64,000 bases of DNA from Microbacterium lacticum (GTDB lineage: Bacteria > Actinomycetota > Actinomycetes > Actinomycetales > Microbacteriaceae). Positions within the stretch are counted from its first letter, which is position 1. Every line of letters starts with the position of its first letter. Below the pieces are notes generated by a model. That model saw only the letters and a program-made list of their open reading frames with translations, searched no databases and was not told the origin of the DNA. A program made the translations under genes and the position numbers. Location: positions 434,001 to 498,000 of the forward strand of contig NZ_VFPS01000003.1 in the NCBI RefSeq assembly GCF_006716815.1, given 5' to 3'. Positions 11,229-21,118 of the stretch are shown piece by piece.

Positions 11229-13024
11229 TGGTCTCGTCGGGTTCGCCCTCGGCGCTGCGGCGCGGCCTGCCCCGCGTCGCGGGCGGCGACGCGTGGCCGC
11301 CCGCCGGCATCGTGCCCGCGGGGGCGACGCCCGCCCCGGAGACGGGTGAGGTCGTGGATGCCACGGCGACGGTCGCGGCGACGCCCGCGCTCGCATCGGC
11401 GGATGGCGCGGCGAGCGTCTCGCCGGCACCCGTCGCTTCTGCTGCTGAGCCGACGGTCGACGCATCGGCGTCAGCCGTGACTGCCGCGGCCGCGTCGCCC
11501 GCGGCCCCGGCCACCGCCGCCGTATCGACGCCGCTGCGCCGCGGCCTGCCGCGCACCCGCGGGGGAGAGGCGTGGCCGCCGGCATCCGCCGTCGCCGCGA
11601 CGACCGCGTCGCCCGCCGCCCCCGCAGCGACGGCGGCCGCCGCTGCTGCGACGCCGACCGAAGTCGCTGCTGCCGTACCGGCCGCCGTCTCGGGAGCCGC
11701 CACCGGCGCGACCGCTGCAGGCCACGCCGTGGCCGCTGCCGCCGCGTCGACCGCCGGCGAACCGCTCCGCCGCGGACTGCCCCGCACCACGGGCGGCGAC
11801 CCCTGGCCTCCGGCCGGCGCGGCGCGCGCCGCCGCCCCGGTCGCCGCGCCTCTCGCCTCCGCTCAGACCGCTGCGCCGGTCGCCGATGCGCCCGCCGCTG
11901 CCGCCGTCTCCGTCGAGGCATCCACTCCCGCCGCCGCCGTGGCATCCACCCCCGTAGCATCCACCCCCGTGGCATCCACCGCGCCCACCTCGACCGCCGT
12001 CGCGACCGCCGACGAGGCGCGTGCTCCGCTCACCGTGCCGCGCACGGTGTGGCCTGGGCGCGCCGCGAGCCACCGGCCCACGCCCGAGCCCCAGCCGAAG
12101 CGCATCGGGCCGTTCACGAAGGGACAGTGGGCGGGTGTCGTCATCGTCGGCGGCCTCGGGCTGCTGCTGGCCGCGGGCATGGCGGTCGCGCTCGTCCGCT
12201 TCCTGCTGAGCCTCGACGCCATGCAGGACTTCCTCGCGACCTACCCCGGCGAGTACCACCTGCCCGAGGGGGCGCCCGTCGGCATCCCCGCGTGGCTCGG
12301 CTGGCAGCACTTCTTCAACGTGTTCCTGATGGTGCTGATCATCCGCTCGGGTCTGACGATCCGGAACGAGAAGCGGCCGGCGGTCTTCTGGGCGCCCAAG
12401 AACGACCCCAAGGGCAAGACGAGCCTGACGATCTGGTTCCACCAGGCGCTCGACATCCTCTGGATCCTCAACGGCGTCGTCTTCGTCGTCCTGCTGTTCG
12501 TCACCGGGCAGTGGATGCGGATCGTGCCCACCAGCTGGGAGGTCTTCCCGAACGCGCTGAGCGCCGCGCTGCAGTACGTGTCGCTCGACTGGCCCACCGA
12601 GAACGGCTGGGTGAACTACAACTCGCTGCAGCAGCTCGCCTACTTCTCCACGGTGTTCCTCGCGGCGCCCCTCGCCATCGCGAGCGGGTTCCGGATGAGC
12701 GGCCTGTGGCCGAAGAAGAACGCGAAGCTCTCCGCCGCGATCCCGATCGAATGGGCGCGCAAGGTGCACTTCCCGACGATGCTGTTCTTCGTCGTGTTCA
12801 TCATCATCCACGTCGCGCTCGTGTTCGCGACGGGGGCGCTGCGCAACCTCAACCACATGTACGCGGCGCAGGGCTCGGTCGACGGCGTCGCCTACGCCGA
12901 CAACTGGACCGGGTTCTGGATGTTCGTGCTCTCGCTCGTGGTCATCGCCGCGGCCTGGATCGCGGCTCGCCCGATGACGATCGCACCGATCGCGCGACTG
13001 TTCGGCACGGTCAGCGGCCGCTGA
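11228..13024 (+). CDS. Membrane b-type cytochrome with long repeat-bearing Ala/Pro-rich N-terminus
   Basis: 598 residues. Residues 1 to about 290 are low-complexity Ala/Pro/Thr sequence containing three copies of LRRGLPRxxGGxxWPP (near 10-25, 103-118, 180-195) and a degenerate fourth at 268-277. Residues 300-595 form a membrane domain like the cytochrome b subunit of formate dehydrogenase, Ni/Fe-hydrogenase or thiosulfate reductase, with heme-ligand candidates His361 (WQHFFN), His405 (WFHQALD), His514 (KVHFPT) and His528 (IIIHVAL). The one-base overlap with etfA suggests it moves electrons between ETF and the quinone pool or another membrane carrier; this is inference. No separate ETF:quinone oxidoreductase gene is in the window. 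What the repeats bind is unknown. Confidence 0.8.
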
Positions 13025-13079
13025 CGCGGCGGGTGCCCGCTCGCGCGGCGACCGGCGCGGCGCCGGGCCGCGCGGACGA

Positions 13080-13598
13080 TCAGCGGGTGAAGCGCACCTC
13101 GGTGAGCGTCTCGCCGAGGAAGGGCTCGGTGTGGGTCGCGCCGTCGAGGGTGAAGCCGTTGCGCGTGTAGAAGCGGTGCGCGCGGGGGTTGTCGTCGGCG
13201 ACCCAGAGGTAGAGCGGCTCGTCCTTCTCGACGGCCGCGTCGAACAGGCGCTGTCCGACGCCGGTGCCGTGATAGGCGTCGAGCAGGTAGATGAAGTAGA
13301 GCTCGCGGTTGCGCGGGGCGTCGCGGTCGCGCGCCGGGCCCGAACCGACGAAGCCGACGATCTCGCCGCCGACGAGCGCGACGAACATCTTGAACTCGGG
13401 GCCCTGGGCCGCCCAGTGCGTCCACAGCTCGGCGAGCCGCTTGGGGGACACGTTCTCGAGCGCGGCCTTGCTGATGAGGTGGTCGTAGGTCTCGTGCCAG
13501 CAGGTGGCGTGCACCCGGCCGAGAGCCTCGGCGTCGACGTCGCGAACGGGACGGACGACGGTGTCGGTCTGCGCTGAAGTGTCGGAGGTGGCTTCCAT
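13080..13598 (-). CDS. GNAT-family N-acetyltransferase
   Basis: A 172-residue acetyltransferase. The acetyl-CoA loop is visible as LLDAYHGTGVGQRLFDAAV (Q/R-x-x-G-x-G/A type), followed by NPRAHRFYTRNGF, the usual GNAT C-terminal strand-helix. The ATG at 13598 is preceded by TAGAGT (complement of 13605-13610) with a six-base gap, so the mRNA is probably leaderless. It is convergent with the cytochrome gene and divergent from the thioesterase gene. Substrate unknown. Confidence 0.88.
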   Translation of the reverse strand: MEATSDTSAQTDTVVRPVRDVDAEALGRVHATCWHETYDHLISKAALENVSPKRLAELWTHWAAQGPEFKMFVALVGGEIVGFVGSGPARDRDAPRNRELYFIYLLDAYHGTGVGQRLFDAAVEKDEPLYLWVADDNPRAHRFYTRNGFTLDGATHTEPFLGETLTEVRFTR

Positions 13599-13604
13599 GG
13601 CCAG

Positions 13605-13610
13605 ACTCTA
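13605..13610 (-). promoter_or_regulatory. -10 hexamer for leaderless GNAT gene
   Basis: TAGAGT on the minus strand, six bases before ATG 13598. Confidence 0.5.
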
Positions 13611-13728
13611 CGTCCGGGCAGGGCACGGACCAAATCGGCGCTATCCTCCCGCGCGGACCGTCACCGGGTTGTGGCTCATCGACAAAGCATTTCACGCTCC
13701 GACCGACGATTCCGCTAGTGTCCCGCGA

Positions 13729-14289
13729 GTGAATGTGTGGTGGCGGACCCTGCTGACGATCTGGCGCGCGAAGGCGATGCTGCGCCGAAACGGACCGATG
13801 TCGCCGCGAAGCGTCGGCCGCGTGCGGCTGCGCACCCTGCCCACCGACATCGACCTCCTGATGCACATGAACAACGGCCGCTACGCGTCGCTGTTCGACC
13901 TCGGCCGGTTCGATCTGCTCATCCGCACGGGGCTGTGGGATGCCATGAATTCCCGCGACTGGTACGCGGTGGTCGCGAGCGAGACCGTCACCTTCCGCAA
14001 GTCGCTCCAGCTCTGGCAGCGGTTCACCGTCGAGTCGCGCCTGTACGGCCACGACGACAAGGCGGTCTACCAGATTCACCGCGCCGTCGTCGACGGCGAG
14101 GTGTACGCCGAGATGATCGTGCGGGCGCGGTTCCTGCGCAAGACCGGCGGCGTCGTCAACACCGACGAGCTGTTCGCGGCGCTCGGCCGCCCCGACGACC
14201 TGCCGCCGCTGCCGGACTGGGTCGCCGACTGGGCCGTCGGCGCCGCGCTGCCCTCGACCAAGGCCCCCGCGCCGAGCACCTGGGACTGA
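13729..14289 (+). CDS. Acyl-CoA thioesterase, hot-dog fold
   Basis: A 186-residue single hot-dog domain. The 4HBT-type signature is seen in RTLPTDIDLLMHMNNGRYASLFDLGRFD (the MNNGRY helix start), followed by VVASETVTFRKSLQLWQRFTVES. It would hydrolyse an acyl-CoA thioester. The GTG at 13729 has no ribosome site; TAGTGT at 13716-13721 lies seven bases before it, so the transcript is probably leaderless. The gene stands alone between a GNAT and a LysR gene. Substrate unknown. Confidence 0.82.
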   Translation: MNVWWRTLLTIWRAKAMLRRNGPMSPRSVGRVRLRTLPTDIDLLMHMNNGRYASLFDLGRFDLLIRTGLWDAMNSRDWYAVVASETVTFRKSLQLWQRFTVESRLYGHDDKAVYQIHRAVVDGEVYAEMIVRARFLRKTGGVVNTDELFAALGRPDDLPPLPDWVADWAVGAALPSTKAPAPSTWD

Positions 14290-14326
14290 TCCTCACCCGC
14301 CGTCGGGAGGGCCGACGCGCGACGGC

Positions 14327-15211
14327 TCAGGCGGCGCCGAGCCCGTCGAAGGCGTCGGCGATCGCGTCACGCACGAGCCGGATGCCGGGTCGGCCGGCGC
14401 CCGACCGGCGCGAGGCGGCGAAGATCTCCCGGGCCGGGTCGCCCGGCAGCGCGCCGAGCGTCACGGGCGGGCGTGATCCGTTCCACAGCAGGTCGGGGAG
14501 CATCCCGACCGCGTGCCCGGAGGCGATGAGCGCGACGTGCGCGCCGAGGTCGGCGAGGGAGAAGCGCACGTCGGGCTCGAACCCCGCCGCGCGGCACTGC
14601 TGCACGGCCCACTCCCGCGCGGCGGTGCCGACCGGCTCCATCACCCAGGCCCGGTCGGCGAGGTCGCCGAGCGGGCCGGCCGCGCCTCGCGTGGCGAGCC
14701 GGAGCGGATCGAGGCCGAGGGTGTGGCGCTCGAGGTCGGGGCGGTGCGCGCGGGTGAGCCCCGGATACTGCTCCGCGATCGCGAGGTCGAACCCGCGCGC
14801 GGACAGCTCGAACAGCCCCTCCTCGGGCGGCACTTCGGCCAGCTCCACGCGCAGCATCGGGGCGCGCTCGGCGAGGAGCGTCAGCGCGGTCGGCACGATG
14901 GTGCGCGCCGCCGTCTGCAGCACCGCCAACCGCACGGGGGCGATGCTCGGCTGCAGCCGTTCGAGCTCGGCGCGCATCTCCTCGTCGGCGTCGAGGGCGC
15001 GCGCGGCGTGCGCGGCGAGGGCCGCCCCCTGCTCGGTGAGGCGCACGCGCCGCCCGTCGGGCACGAGCAGGGCGATGCCGGCGTCGCGCTCGAGCTGGGC
15101 GAGCTGCTGCGAGATCGTCGAGGGGCTGTAGGAGAGCGCGTCGGCGACCGCCGCGAGGGTGCCGCGCAGCGACAGCTCGTGCAGCAGTCGGAGCCGTCTC
15201 AGCTCGAACAC
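14327..15211 (-). CDS. LysR-family transcriptional regulator, putative putA regulator
   Basis: 294 residues. The N-terminal helix-turn-helix is FELRRLRLLHELSLRGTLAAVADALSYSPSTISQQLAQLERDAG; the rest is a periplasmic-binding-like effector domain. The gene begins with GTG and is divergent from putA, with 135 bp between the two starts. LysR regulators usually control the divergent neighbour, so activation of proline catabolism is the likely role. ArgP-like or amino-acid sensing is possible but not shown. Confidence 0.85.
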   Translation of the reverse strand: MFELRRLRLLHELSLRGTLAAVADALSYSPSTISQQLAQLERDAGIALLVPDGRRVRLTEQGAALAAHAARALDADEEMRAELERLQPSIAPVRLAVLQTAARTIVPTALTLLAERAPMLRVELAEVPPEEGLFELSARGFDLAIAEQYPGLTRAHRPDLERHTLGLDPLRLATRGAAGPLGDLADRAWVMEPVGTAAREWAVQQCRAAGFEPDVRFSLADLGAHVALIASGHAVGMLPDLLWNGSRPPVTLGALPGDPAREIFAASRRSGAGRPGIRLVRDAIADAFDGLGAA

Positions 15212-15346
15212 GCCGTCCCTCCGCTCTCGCCGCGCCTCATGTGAGCCGCACGGCGACGACGCCTAGGCATCCATCGATGAAGTCGAACGATATCCATCAT
15301 GGATCATCGCTTTTGTCGAACTATACGCGTGCCGCATGCTGATCGG
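15212..15346. promoter_or_regulatory. LysR/putA divergent control region
   Basis: It contains the inverted repeat ATCCAtcaTGGAT at 15292-15304 and two direct copies of TCGAACKATA at 15283-15292 and 15316-15325, whose starts are 33 bp (about three turns) apart. CATGCT at 15335-15340 lies six bases before the putA ATG and may be a weak -10 element. These are the best candidates for LysR binding sites. Confidence 0.5.
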
Positions 15347-18300
15347 ATGACGACAGTGCAGGCTGGAGATGTGACCATCGACGACGCCCTCCCCGACCTC
15401 ACCGACCAGGCGATCGCGCTCGCCGAGCGCTGGGTCGCCGAAGCGGCCGACGTGCAGGCCGATCCGGCCGCCGAGCGGCTCGCGGGCGTGCTGAAAGACC
15501 CGAACGGTCTGCCCTTCACGATCGGGTTCGTCGACGGCGTCATGCGTCCCGAGTCGCGCAGCGCCGCGGCATCCAACCTGCAGCGCGTCGCGCCCCTCGT
15601 GCCGGAGTTCCTGCCCTGGTACCTGCGCGCCGCCGTCCGCACCGGCGGCGCCCTCGCGCCCGTGCTGCCGACGCCCGTCGTGCCGATCGCGCGGCGCGTG
15701 CTGCGCGAGATGGTCGGCCACCTCGTCGTCGACGCGCGGCCCGACAAGCTCGGTCCGGCGCTCGCGAAGATCCGCGAGTCGGGGGCGCGGCTCAACCTCA
15801 ACCTGCTCGGCGAGGCGGTGCTCGGCGAGCACGAGGCGCTGCGCCGCCTCGAGGGCATCCACGAGCTCATCCGCCGCGACGATGTCGACTACGTCTCGGT
15901 GAAGGTCTCGGCGATCGCGAGCCACATCTCGATGTGGGCTTTCGAGGAGACGGTCGACACCGTCGTCGAGCGTCTGCTGCCGCTCTACCTCACCGCCGCC
16001 GGCCGCGGCGGCACGGCGCCGACCTTCATCAACCTCGACATGGAGGAGTACCGCGACCTCGACCTCACGATCGCGGTGTTCACGCGCATCCTCGAAGACC
16101 CCCGGCTGCAGCAGCTCGAGGCGGGCATCGTGCTGCAGGCCTACCTGCCCGACGCGCTGCCGGCCCTCCGCCGCCTCACCGAATGGGCGGCCGAGCGCGT
16201 CGACGCCGGCGGCGCGCGCATCAAGGTGCGTCTCGTCAAGGGCGCGAACCTCGCGATGGAGCGGGTGGATGCCACGATGCACGGCTGGGAGCTCGCGACG
16301 CACGCGTCGAAGCTCGACACGGATGCCTCGTACCTGCGCTGCCTCGACGAGGGGCTGCGCCCCGAGCACACCCGCGCCGTGCGGATCGGGGTCGCCGGTC
16401 ACAACCTCTTCGACATCGCCTACGCGTGGCTGCTCGCCGGCGAGCGGGGCGTCCGCGCCGACGTCGAGATCGAGATGCTGCTCGGCATGGCGCAGGGCCA
16501 GGTCGAGGCCGTCACCCGCGACGTGGGACACGTGCTGCTCTACGTGCCGGTCGTGCGCCCCGACGAGTTCGACGTCGCGATCAGCTACCTCGTGCGCCGG
16601 CTCGAGGAGAACGCGTCGAGCGAGAACTTCCTCTCCGCCGCGTTCGACCTCGCGGTCGACCCGGCGATGTTCGCCCGCGAGCGCGACCGGTTCGTCGCGT
16701 CGCTCGAGCGCGCCGCCGACGACACCCTGCCCGCGAGCCCGCGCCGCCGCCAGGACCGCGCCGCCGGGGCTGGGGAGGAACCCGCCGACGCATCCGCCGC
16801 GCCCGAGGCCACGACCCGCGACGCCGCCGACACCGACGACGTCGACGACGCCGACCTGACCCAGGTCGTGCTCGGCATCGCCCGCGGCGGCGAGGGCGAC
16901 GACTCCGCCCGGGCGCAGGTGTTCGGCGGCGAGGAGTTCGTCGACACGGCCGTCTTCGCCGGTCGCGAGGCGCTGGGATCGGCGAAGGGCGGCGCGGCGG
17001 GCTTCGCCAACACCCCCGACTCCGACCCGGCCCTCCCCGCCAACCGCGTCTGGGCGAGCGAGATTCTGGCGCGCATCGAGACGTCCGCGGCCGGCGACGC
17101 GACGATCGCCGCTGCGCGGATCGACTCCGACGGCGACCTCGAAGAGACCGTCCAGCGCGTGCGCACCGCCGCGAGCGCGTGGGGCCAGACTCCCGCCGCC
17201 GAGCGCGCCGCCGTGCTGCAGGCCGCGGCCCGCGCCCTGGAGGCCCGCCGCGGCGAGCTGATCGAGGTCGCGGCGTCCGAGACCGGCAAGGTCTTCGCCG
17301 AGGCCGACGTCGAGATCAGCGAAGCCGTCGACTTCGCGAACTACTACGCCGCCACCGCGCGGGAGCTCGACCGCGTGCCCGGCGCCGTGTTCGTGCCGGC
17401 GCGCCTGACGGTCGTCACCCCGCCGTGGAACTTCCCGATCGCGATCCCCGCCGGCGGCGTGCTGGCGGCACTCGCCGCGGGGTCGGGCGTCGTGTTCAAG
17501 CCGGCGCCGCAGGCGCGCCGCTGCGCCGCCGTCGTCGCCGAGGCGATCTGGCAGGCGTTCGACGAGGCCGGCGTCTCCCGCGATGTGCTCGCGCTGGTCG
17601 ACATCGACGAGGGCGGCCTCGGGCAGCAGCTCGTCGCGCACGACGACGTCGACCGCGTCATCCTCACCGGCTCGTGGGACACCGCGGCGCTCTTCCGCTC
17701 GTGGCGGCCCGAGCTGCCGCTGCTGGCCGAGACGAGCGGGAAGAACGCCATGATCGTCATGCCGTCGGCAGACCTCGACCTCGCGGCATCCGACCTCGTC
17801 AAGAGCGCGTTCGGCCACGCCGGCCAGAAGTGCTCGGCCGCGTCGCTCGCGATCCTCGTCGGCCCGGTCGCGCGCTCGGAGCGCTTCGCGCGGCAGCTCG
17901 TGGATGCCACGCGGTCGCTCCGCGTCGGCACGCCGGCCGACCCGCGCACCGAGGTCGGCCCGGTCGTCGAGCCGCCCCGCGGCAAGCTCGCCTGGGCGCT
18001 CACGGAGCTCGAAGAGGGCGAGCAGTGGCTCGTCGCTCCGGAGGAGATCGACGACGTGGCGCCCGAGTACGCCGGGCGGCTGTGGCGGCCCGGCATCCGC
18101 GTGGGCGTGCGCCCGGGCTCGCGCACGCACCTCGAGGAGTTCTTCGGACCGATGCTCGGCGTCATGCACGCCGCCTCGCTGGAGGAGGCGATCGAGCTGC
18201 AGAACGCCGTCGCCTACGGACTCACCGCGGGGCTCTACACGCAGGACCCCGACGACCTCGCCCGGTGGCTCGACGGCGTCGAGGCGGGCAACCTCTACGT

Positions 18301-19072
18301 CAACCGCGGCATCACCGGCGCGATCGTGCAGCGGCAGCCGTTCGGCGGCTGGAAGCGCTCGTCGGTCGGCGCGGGCACCAAGGCGGGCGGCCCGAACTAC
18401 CTGATCGGACTCGGCTCGTGGCGCTCCGCCACGGGCGGTGCGCCCTCGTCGACGCTGCACCTGCGCGGGCTCGACACCCGCATCACCTCGCTCATCGAGG
18501 CCGCCCAGCCCTCGCTCGACTACGAGGCGTTCGAGTGGCTGCGCCGCGGCGCGCTCTCCGACGCCGTCGCGTGGGACCGCGAGTTCGGCCGCGTGCGCGA
18601 CGTGTCGCAGCTGAAGGTCGAGCGGAACCTGTTCCGCTACCGTGCCGTCGAGGTGGCGGTGCGGGCGACGAAGGATGCCTCGTGGCAGGCGCTGCTGCGG
18701 GTCGTGGTCGCGGGCGTGCGCGCGGGCGGCGGCTTCAGCCTGAGCGCCCCGGTGGGGCTTCCCGCGGCGGTGCGGCGCGCGCTCGGCGACCTCGACGTGC
18801 CGGTGTACCTCGAGACCGACGACGAGTGGATCGAGCGCGTGCGCGCGGCGGGCACCTCGCGCGTGCGGATCATCGGCGCCGAGGAGTCGGTCGCCGCGGC
18901 CCGCACCGCGCTCGCCGACGCGACCGGCGGCGACCCCGACATCGCGGTGTACGCGAACGAGGTGACCACGGCGGGACGGATCGAGCTGCTGCCCTTCCTG
19001 CACGAGCAGGCGATCTCGATCACGGCGCACCGGTTCGGCAACCCCGACCCGTGGAGCGAAGCGGTCATCTGA
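15347..19072 (+). CDS. putA: Bifunctional proline dehydrogenase / glutamate-semialdehyde dehydrogenase
   Basis: 1241 residues that oxidise proline to glutamate in two steps. The proline dehydrogenase barrel (about 100-450) shows FINLDMEEYRDLDLT, LVKGANLAMERVDA, DTDASYLRCLDEGL and HNLFDIAYAWLLAG. An Asp/Ala-rich linker spans about 455-560. The aldehyde dehydrogenase domain (about 570-1040) has TPPWNFPIAIPAGG, LAETSGKN (Glu795) and GHAGQKCSAAS (nucleophile Cys829). Some 200 C-terminal residues resemble the extra aldehyde-dehydrogenase-like tail of long PutAs. There is no N-terminal ribbon-helix-helix domain, so it should not repress itself. ATG 15347 is chosen over 15299 because the protein homology begins there. 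Confidence 0.95.
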   Translation: MTTVQAGDVTIDDALPDLTDQAIALAERWVAEAADVQADPAAERLAGVLKDPNGLPFTIGFVDGVMRPESRSAAASNLQRVAPLVPEFLPWYLRAAVRTGGALAPVLPTPVVPIARRVLREMVGHLVVDARPDKLGPALAKIRESGARLNLNLLGEAVLGEHEALRRLEGIHELIRRDDVDYVSVKVSAIASHISMWAFEETVDTVVERLLPLYLTAAGRGGTAPTFINLDMEEYRDLDLTIAVFTRILEDPRLQQLEAGIVLQAYLPDALPALRRLTEWAAERVDAGGARIKVRLVKGANLAMERVDATMHGWELATHASKLDTDASYLRCLDEGLRPEHTRAVRIGVAGHNLFDIAYAWLLAGERGVRADVEIEMLLGMAQGQVEAVTRDVGHVLLYVPVVRPDEFDVAISYLVRRLEENASSENFLSAAFDLAVDPAMFARERDRFVASLERAADDTLPASPRRRQDRAAGAGEEPADASAAPEATTRDAADTDDVDDADLTQVVLGIARGGEGDDSARAQVFGGEEFVDTAVFAGREALGSAKGGAAGFANTPDSDPALPANRVWASEILARIETSAAGDATIAAARIDSDGDLEETVQRVRTAASAWGQTPAAERAAVLQAAARALEARRGELIEVAASETGKVFAEADVEISEAVDFANYYAATARELDRVPGAVFVPARLTVVTPPWNFPIAIPAGGVLAALAAGSGVVFKPAPQARRCAAVVAEAIWQAFDEAGVSRDVLALVDIDEGGLGQQLVAHDDVDRVILTGSWDTAALFRSWRPELPLLAETSGKNAMIVMPSADLDLAASDLVKSAFGHAGQKCSAASLAILVGPVARSERFARQLVDATRSLRVGTPADPRTEVGPVVEPPRGKLAWALTELEEGEQWLVAPEEIDDVAPEYAGRLWRPGIRVGVRPGSRTHLEEFFGPMLGVMHAASLEEAIELQNAVAYGLTAGLYTQDPDDLARWLDGVEAGNLYVNRGITGAIVQRQPFGGWKRSSVGAGTKAGGPNYLIGLGSWRSATGGAPSSTLHLRGLDTRITSLIEAAQPSLDYEAFEWLRRGALSDAVAWDREFGRVRDVSQLKVERNLFRYRAVEVAVRATKDASWQALLRVVVAGVRAGGGFSLSAPVGLPAAVRRALGDLDVPVYLETDDEWIERVRAAGTSRVRIIGAEESVAAARTALADATGGDPDIAVYANEVTTAGRIELLPFLHEQAISITAHRFGNPDPWSEAVI

Positions 19073-19295
19073 TCCCCCGTCGTCCGGGCCGGAGAGAAAC
19101 AAGTTATCTTTCTGGTCTCGGGAGCCCTCGCGAGTAACGATGTGAGTGGCGCATCTGGGGAGCGCCGACGGAGACCGGTGTCAGCACGACGCTGATTCAG
19201 TCGCTGCGGGCACTCAAATCCTGTGGGCACGCAGTGACGTTGGTCTGGCCGTCAATTGACACGCCGGGGGGAGTGTCGCTCTGGGGTTGGGGGAT
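19073..19295. other. Intergenic stretch between putA and the TetR gene
   Basis: Convergent 3' ends meet here. No convincing gene, repeat or strong terminator hairpin is visible. It is somewhat less GC-rich than its surroundings. Confidence 0.4.
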
Positions 19296-20060
19296 TCACT
19301 CGACCCCAGAGCTCCCGCCCCCGTCGCCGCTGTCATCGTCCCCGCTGTCGCCGTCCGTGACGGGCGTCATGAACTCGTTGACGAGGGCCCGCACGCCGAG
19401 CGCGAACAGCGTCCAGTCGCCCTCGGGCACCTCGTCGCCCACCGCCGCCGTGACGCGGGGATGGTCGATCCCCTCCAGGGCGCGCACCGCGAAGCCCTCG
19501 CCCATCGCCGCCATCGCCTCGGTGAAGTCGGCCACCGTCAGAGGCGCCTTCATCCGGAGCCCGTACGCCTCCATCAGCGAGGCGTAGAACTCCGCGAACG
19601 CGGCGATCGATTCGCGGTGGCGCTGCCGGCTGGCATCCTTCAGCTCCGGCCACGTCTGCGCCGTCGTGCGCAGCGCCAGCGAGATGAGGAACAGCTGGGC
19701 GTCCAGTGCGTCGGCGGGGTCGTCGGTGTCGACGGCGGCGGTGCGCACGTGCGCCTCGGCCGCGGCGCGGATGACGTCGTCGCCGTCCGCGCCGGCCGCC
19801 ACCAGTTCGCCGACGGCGGCGCGCGCATAGTCGGTCGGCCCGCTCAGGCGCAGCCGCACCATCGCGACGGCGAGGTCGCGCTGATAGTCGTTCTGATCGG
19901 CCCACAGCCGGTAGGCGGCGCCCGTGGTGAGCCCCGCGTGCCGCAGCACGTCCTGCAGCCGGATGTGCTGCACCCCCGCCGACACCCCGCGCTCGAGCAG
20001 CATCTGCATCCCGACCCGCAGCAGCAGTGCCCGGGTCTCGTCCCCTGTTCTTCTCCCCAT
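19296..20060 (-). CDS. TetR-family transcriptional regulator
   Basis: 254 residues. The N-terminal helix-turn-helix lies in TRALLLRVGMQMLLERGVSAGVQHIRLQDVLRHAGLTTGAAYRLWADQNDYQRDL, with Trp in place of the usual YxHF/YNYF ending. The ligand-binding part is a long helical domain, and the tail is Gly/Ser/Asp-rich. It is divergent from ddaH, so control of ddaH-rocD is plausible but not shown by a clear shared palindrome. TAGATT lies eight bases before its start on the minus strand. Confidence 0.82.
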   Translation of the reverse strand: MGRRTGDETRALLLRVGMQMLLERGVSAGVQHIRLQDVLRHAGLTTGAAYRLWADQNDYQRDLAVAMVRLRLSGPTDYARAAVGELVAAGADGDDVIRAAAEAHVRTAAVDTDDPADALDAQLFLISLALRTTAQTWPELKDASRQRHRESIAAFAEFYASLMEAYGLRMKAPLTVADFTEAMAAMGEGFAVRALEGIDHPRVTAAVGDEVPEGDWTLFALGVRALVNEFMTPVTDGDSGDDDSGDGGGSSGVE

Positions 20061-20233
20061 GGAAAAGAAATCTACTCACCGGTGCTCGTCGACGGCAGGG
20101 CCGACTCTGGCACAATGGATCCCGGCGTGCCCGCCCGACCTTTCCTCTCCGCCCCGTCGGAACGAGTCGAAGCGCCGACGGGCCTCTGGACAGCGTCCGC
20201 CGCCCTTCGAAGACCAAGGAATCGAGGAGCGAG

Positions 20234-21118
20234 ATGTCCCTTTCGTCCGCACCCGCCGCGCAGGCCGCACCCGCGGCCCCGGCTCGCATCGCCCAGCACC
20301 GCCGCTACCTGATGTGCCGCCCCGAGCACTTCACGGTGAGCTACCGGATCAACCCGTGGATGGAGCCCGCCAAGCCCACCGACACCGCCAAAGCGCTGGC
20401 GCAATGGCAGACGCTCTACGACACGTATGTCGCGCTCGGTCACGAGGTCGAGCTCATCGACCCCGTCCCGGGCCTGCCCGACATGGTCTACACCGCCAAC
20501 GGCGGCTTCATCGTCGACGGGCGCGCGCTCGGCGTGCGCTTCCGCGTCGACGAGCGCCGCGGCGAGGAGCGTCCGTTCATGGACTGGTTCGCCGCGCACG
20601 GCTTCGACGTGGTCGAGCCCGTCTCGGTGCAGGAGGGCGAGGGCGACTTCCTCCTCGTCGGCGACACGATCCTCGCCGGCACCGGATTCCGCTCGACCGG
20701 CGACAGCCACGCCGAGGTCGCGGGAGTCTTCGGCCGCGAGGTCGTCTCGCTGCGCCTCATCGACCCGCGGTTCTACCACCTCGACACCGCCATCTCGGTG
20801 CTCGACCCGGTCGAGGGTCCGGGCGGCGTGGAGAAGGCGAACATCGCCTACCTGCCCAGCGCGTTCGACGAGCCCTCGCTCGCCGTGCTGCGGGAGCGCT
20901 ACCCTGACGCGATCGAGGTGTCGGATGCCGACGGTGCCGTGTTCGGCCTCAACTCGGCATCCGACGGCTACAACGTCTTCATCTCGCCGCGCGCGACGGG
21001 CTTCGAAGCCCAGTTGCGGGAGCGCGGCTACCACCCCGTGCTCGTCGACCTGTCGGAGCTGCTGCTCGGCGGCGGCGGGATCAAGTGCTGCACGCTCGAA
21101 CTGCGAGGAAAGCGATGA
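20234..21118 (+). CDS. ddaH: Dimethylarginine dimethylaminohydrolase / arginine-deiminase-type amidinotransferase
   Basis: 294 residues. DDAH hydrolyses N(G),N(G)-dimethylarginine to citrulline and dimethylamine. Family features seen are YLMCRPEHFTVSYRINPWM at the start, LPDMVYTANGGFI (substrate Asp loop), GEGDFLL, the catalytic His in FYHLDTAISVLDP and the C-terminal nucleophile in GGGGIKCCTLEL (Cys285/286). AGGAG lies four bases before ATG 20234. The stop overlaps the rocD start as ATGA, so the two are coupled. Some members of this group act on arginine-related substrates instead, so the true substrate is uncertain. Confidence 0.85.
   Translation: MSLSSAPAAQAAPAAPARIAQHRRYLMCRPEHFTVSYRINPWMEPAKPTDTAKALAQWQTLYDTYVALGHEVELIDPVPGLPDMVYTANGGFIVDGRALGVRFRVDERRGEERPFMDWFAAHGFDVVEPVSVQEGEGDFLLVGDTILAGTGFRSTGDSHAEVAGVFGREVVSLRLIDPRFYHLDTAISVLDPVEGPGGVEKANIAYLPSAFDEPSLAVLRERYPDAIEVSDADGAVFGLNSASDGYNVFISPRATGFEAQLRERGYHPVLVDLSELLLGGGGIKCCTLELRGKR

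Noticed and set aside
15263..19102. A 1279-codon open frame antisense to putA
   Set aside because: It is rich in Arg/Gly/Val/Asp with no motif. The plus-strand PutA motifs and catalytic residues are unambiguous.
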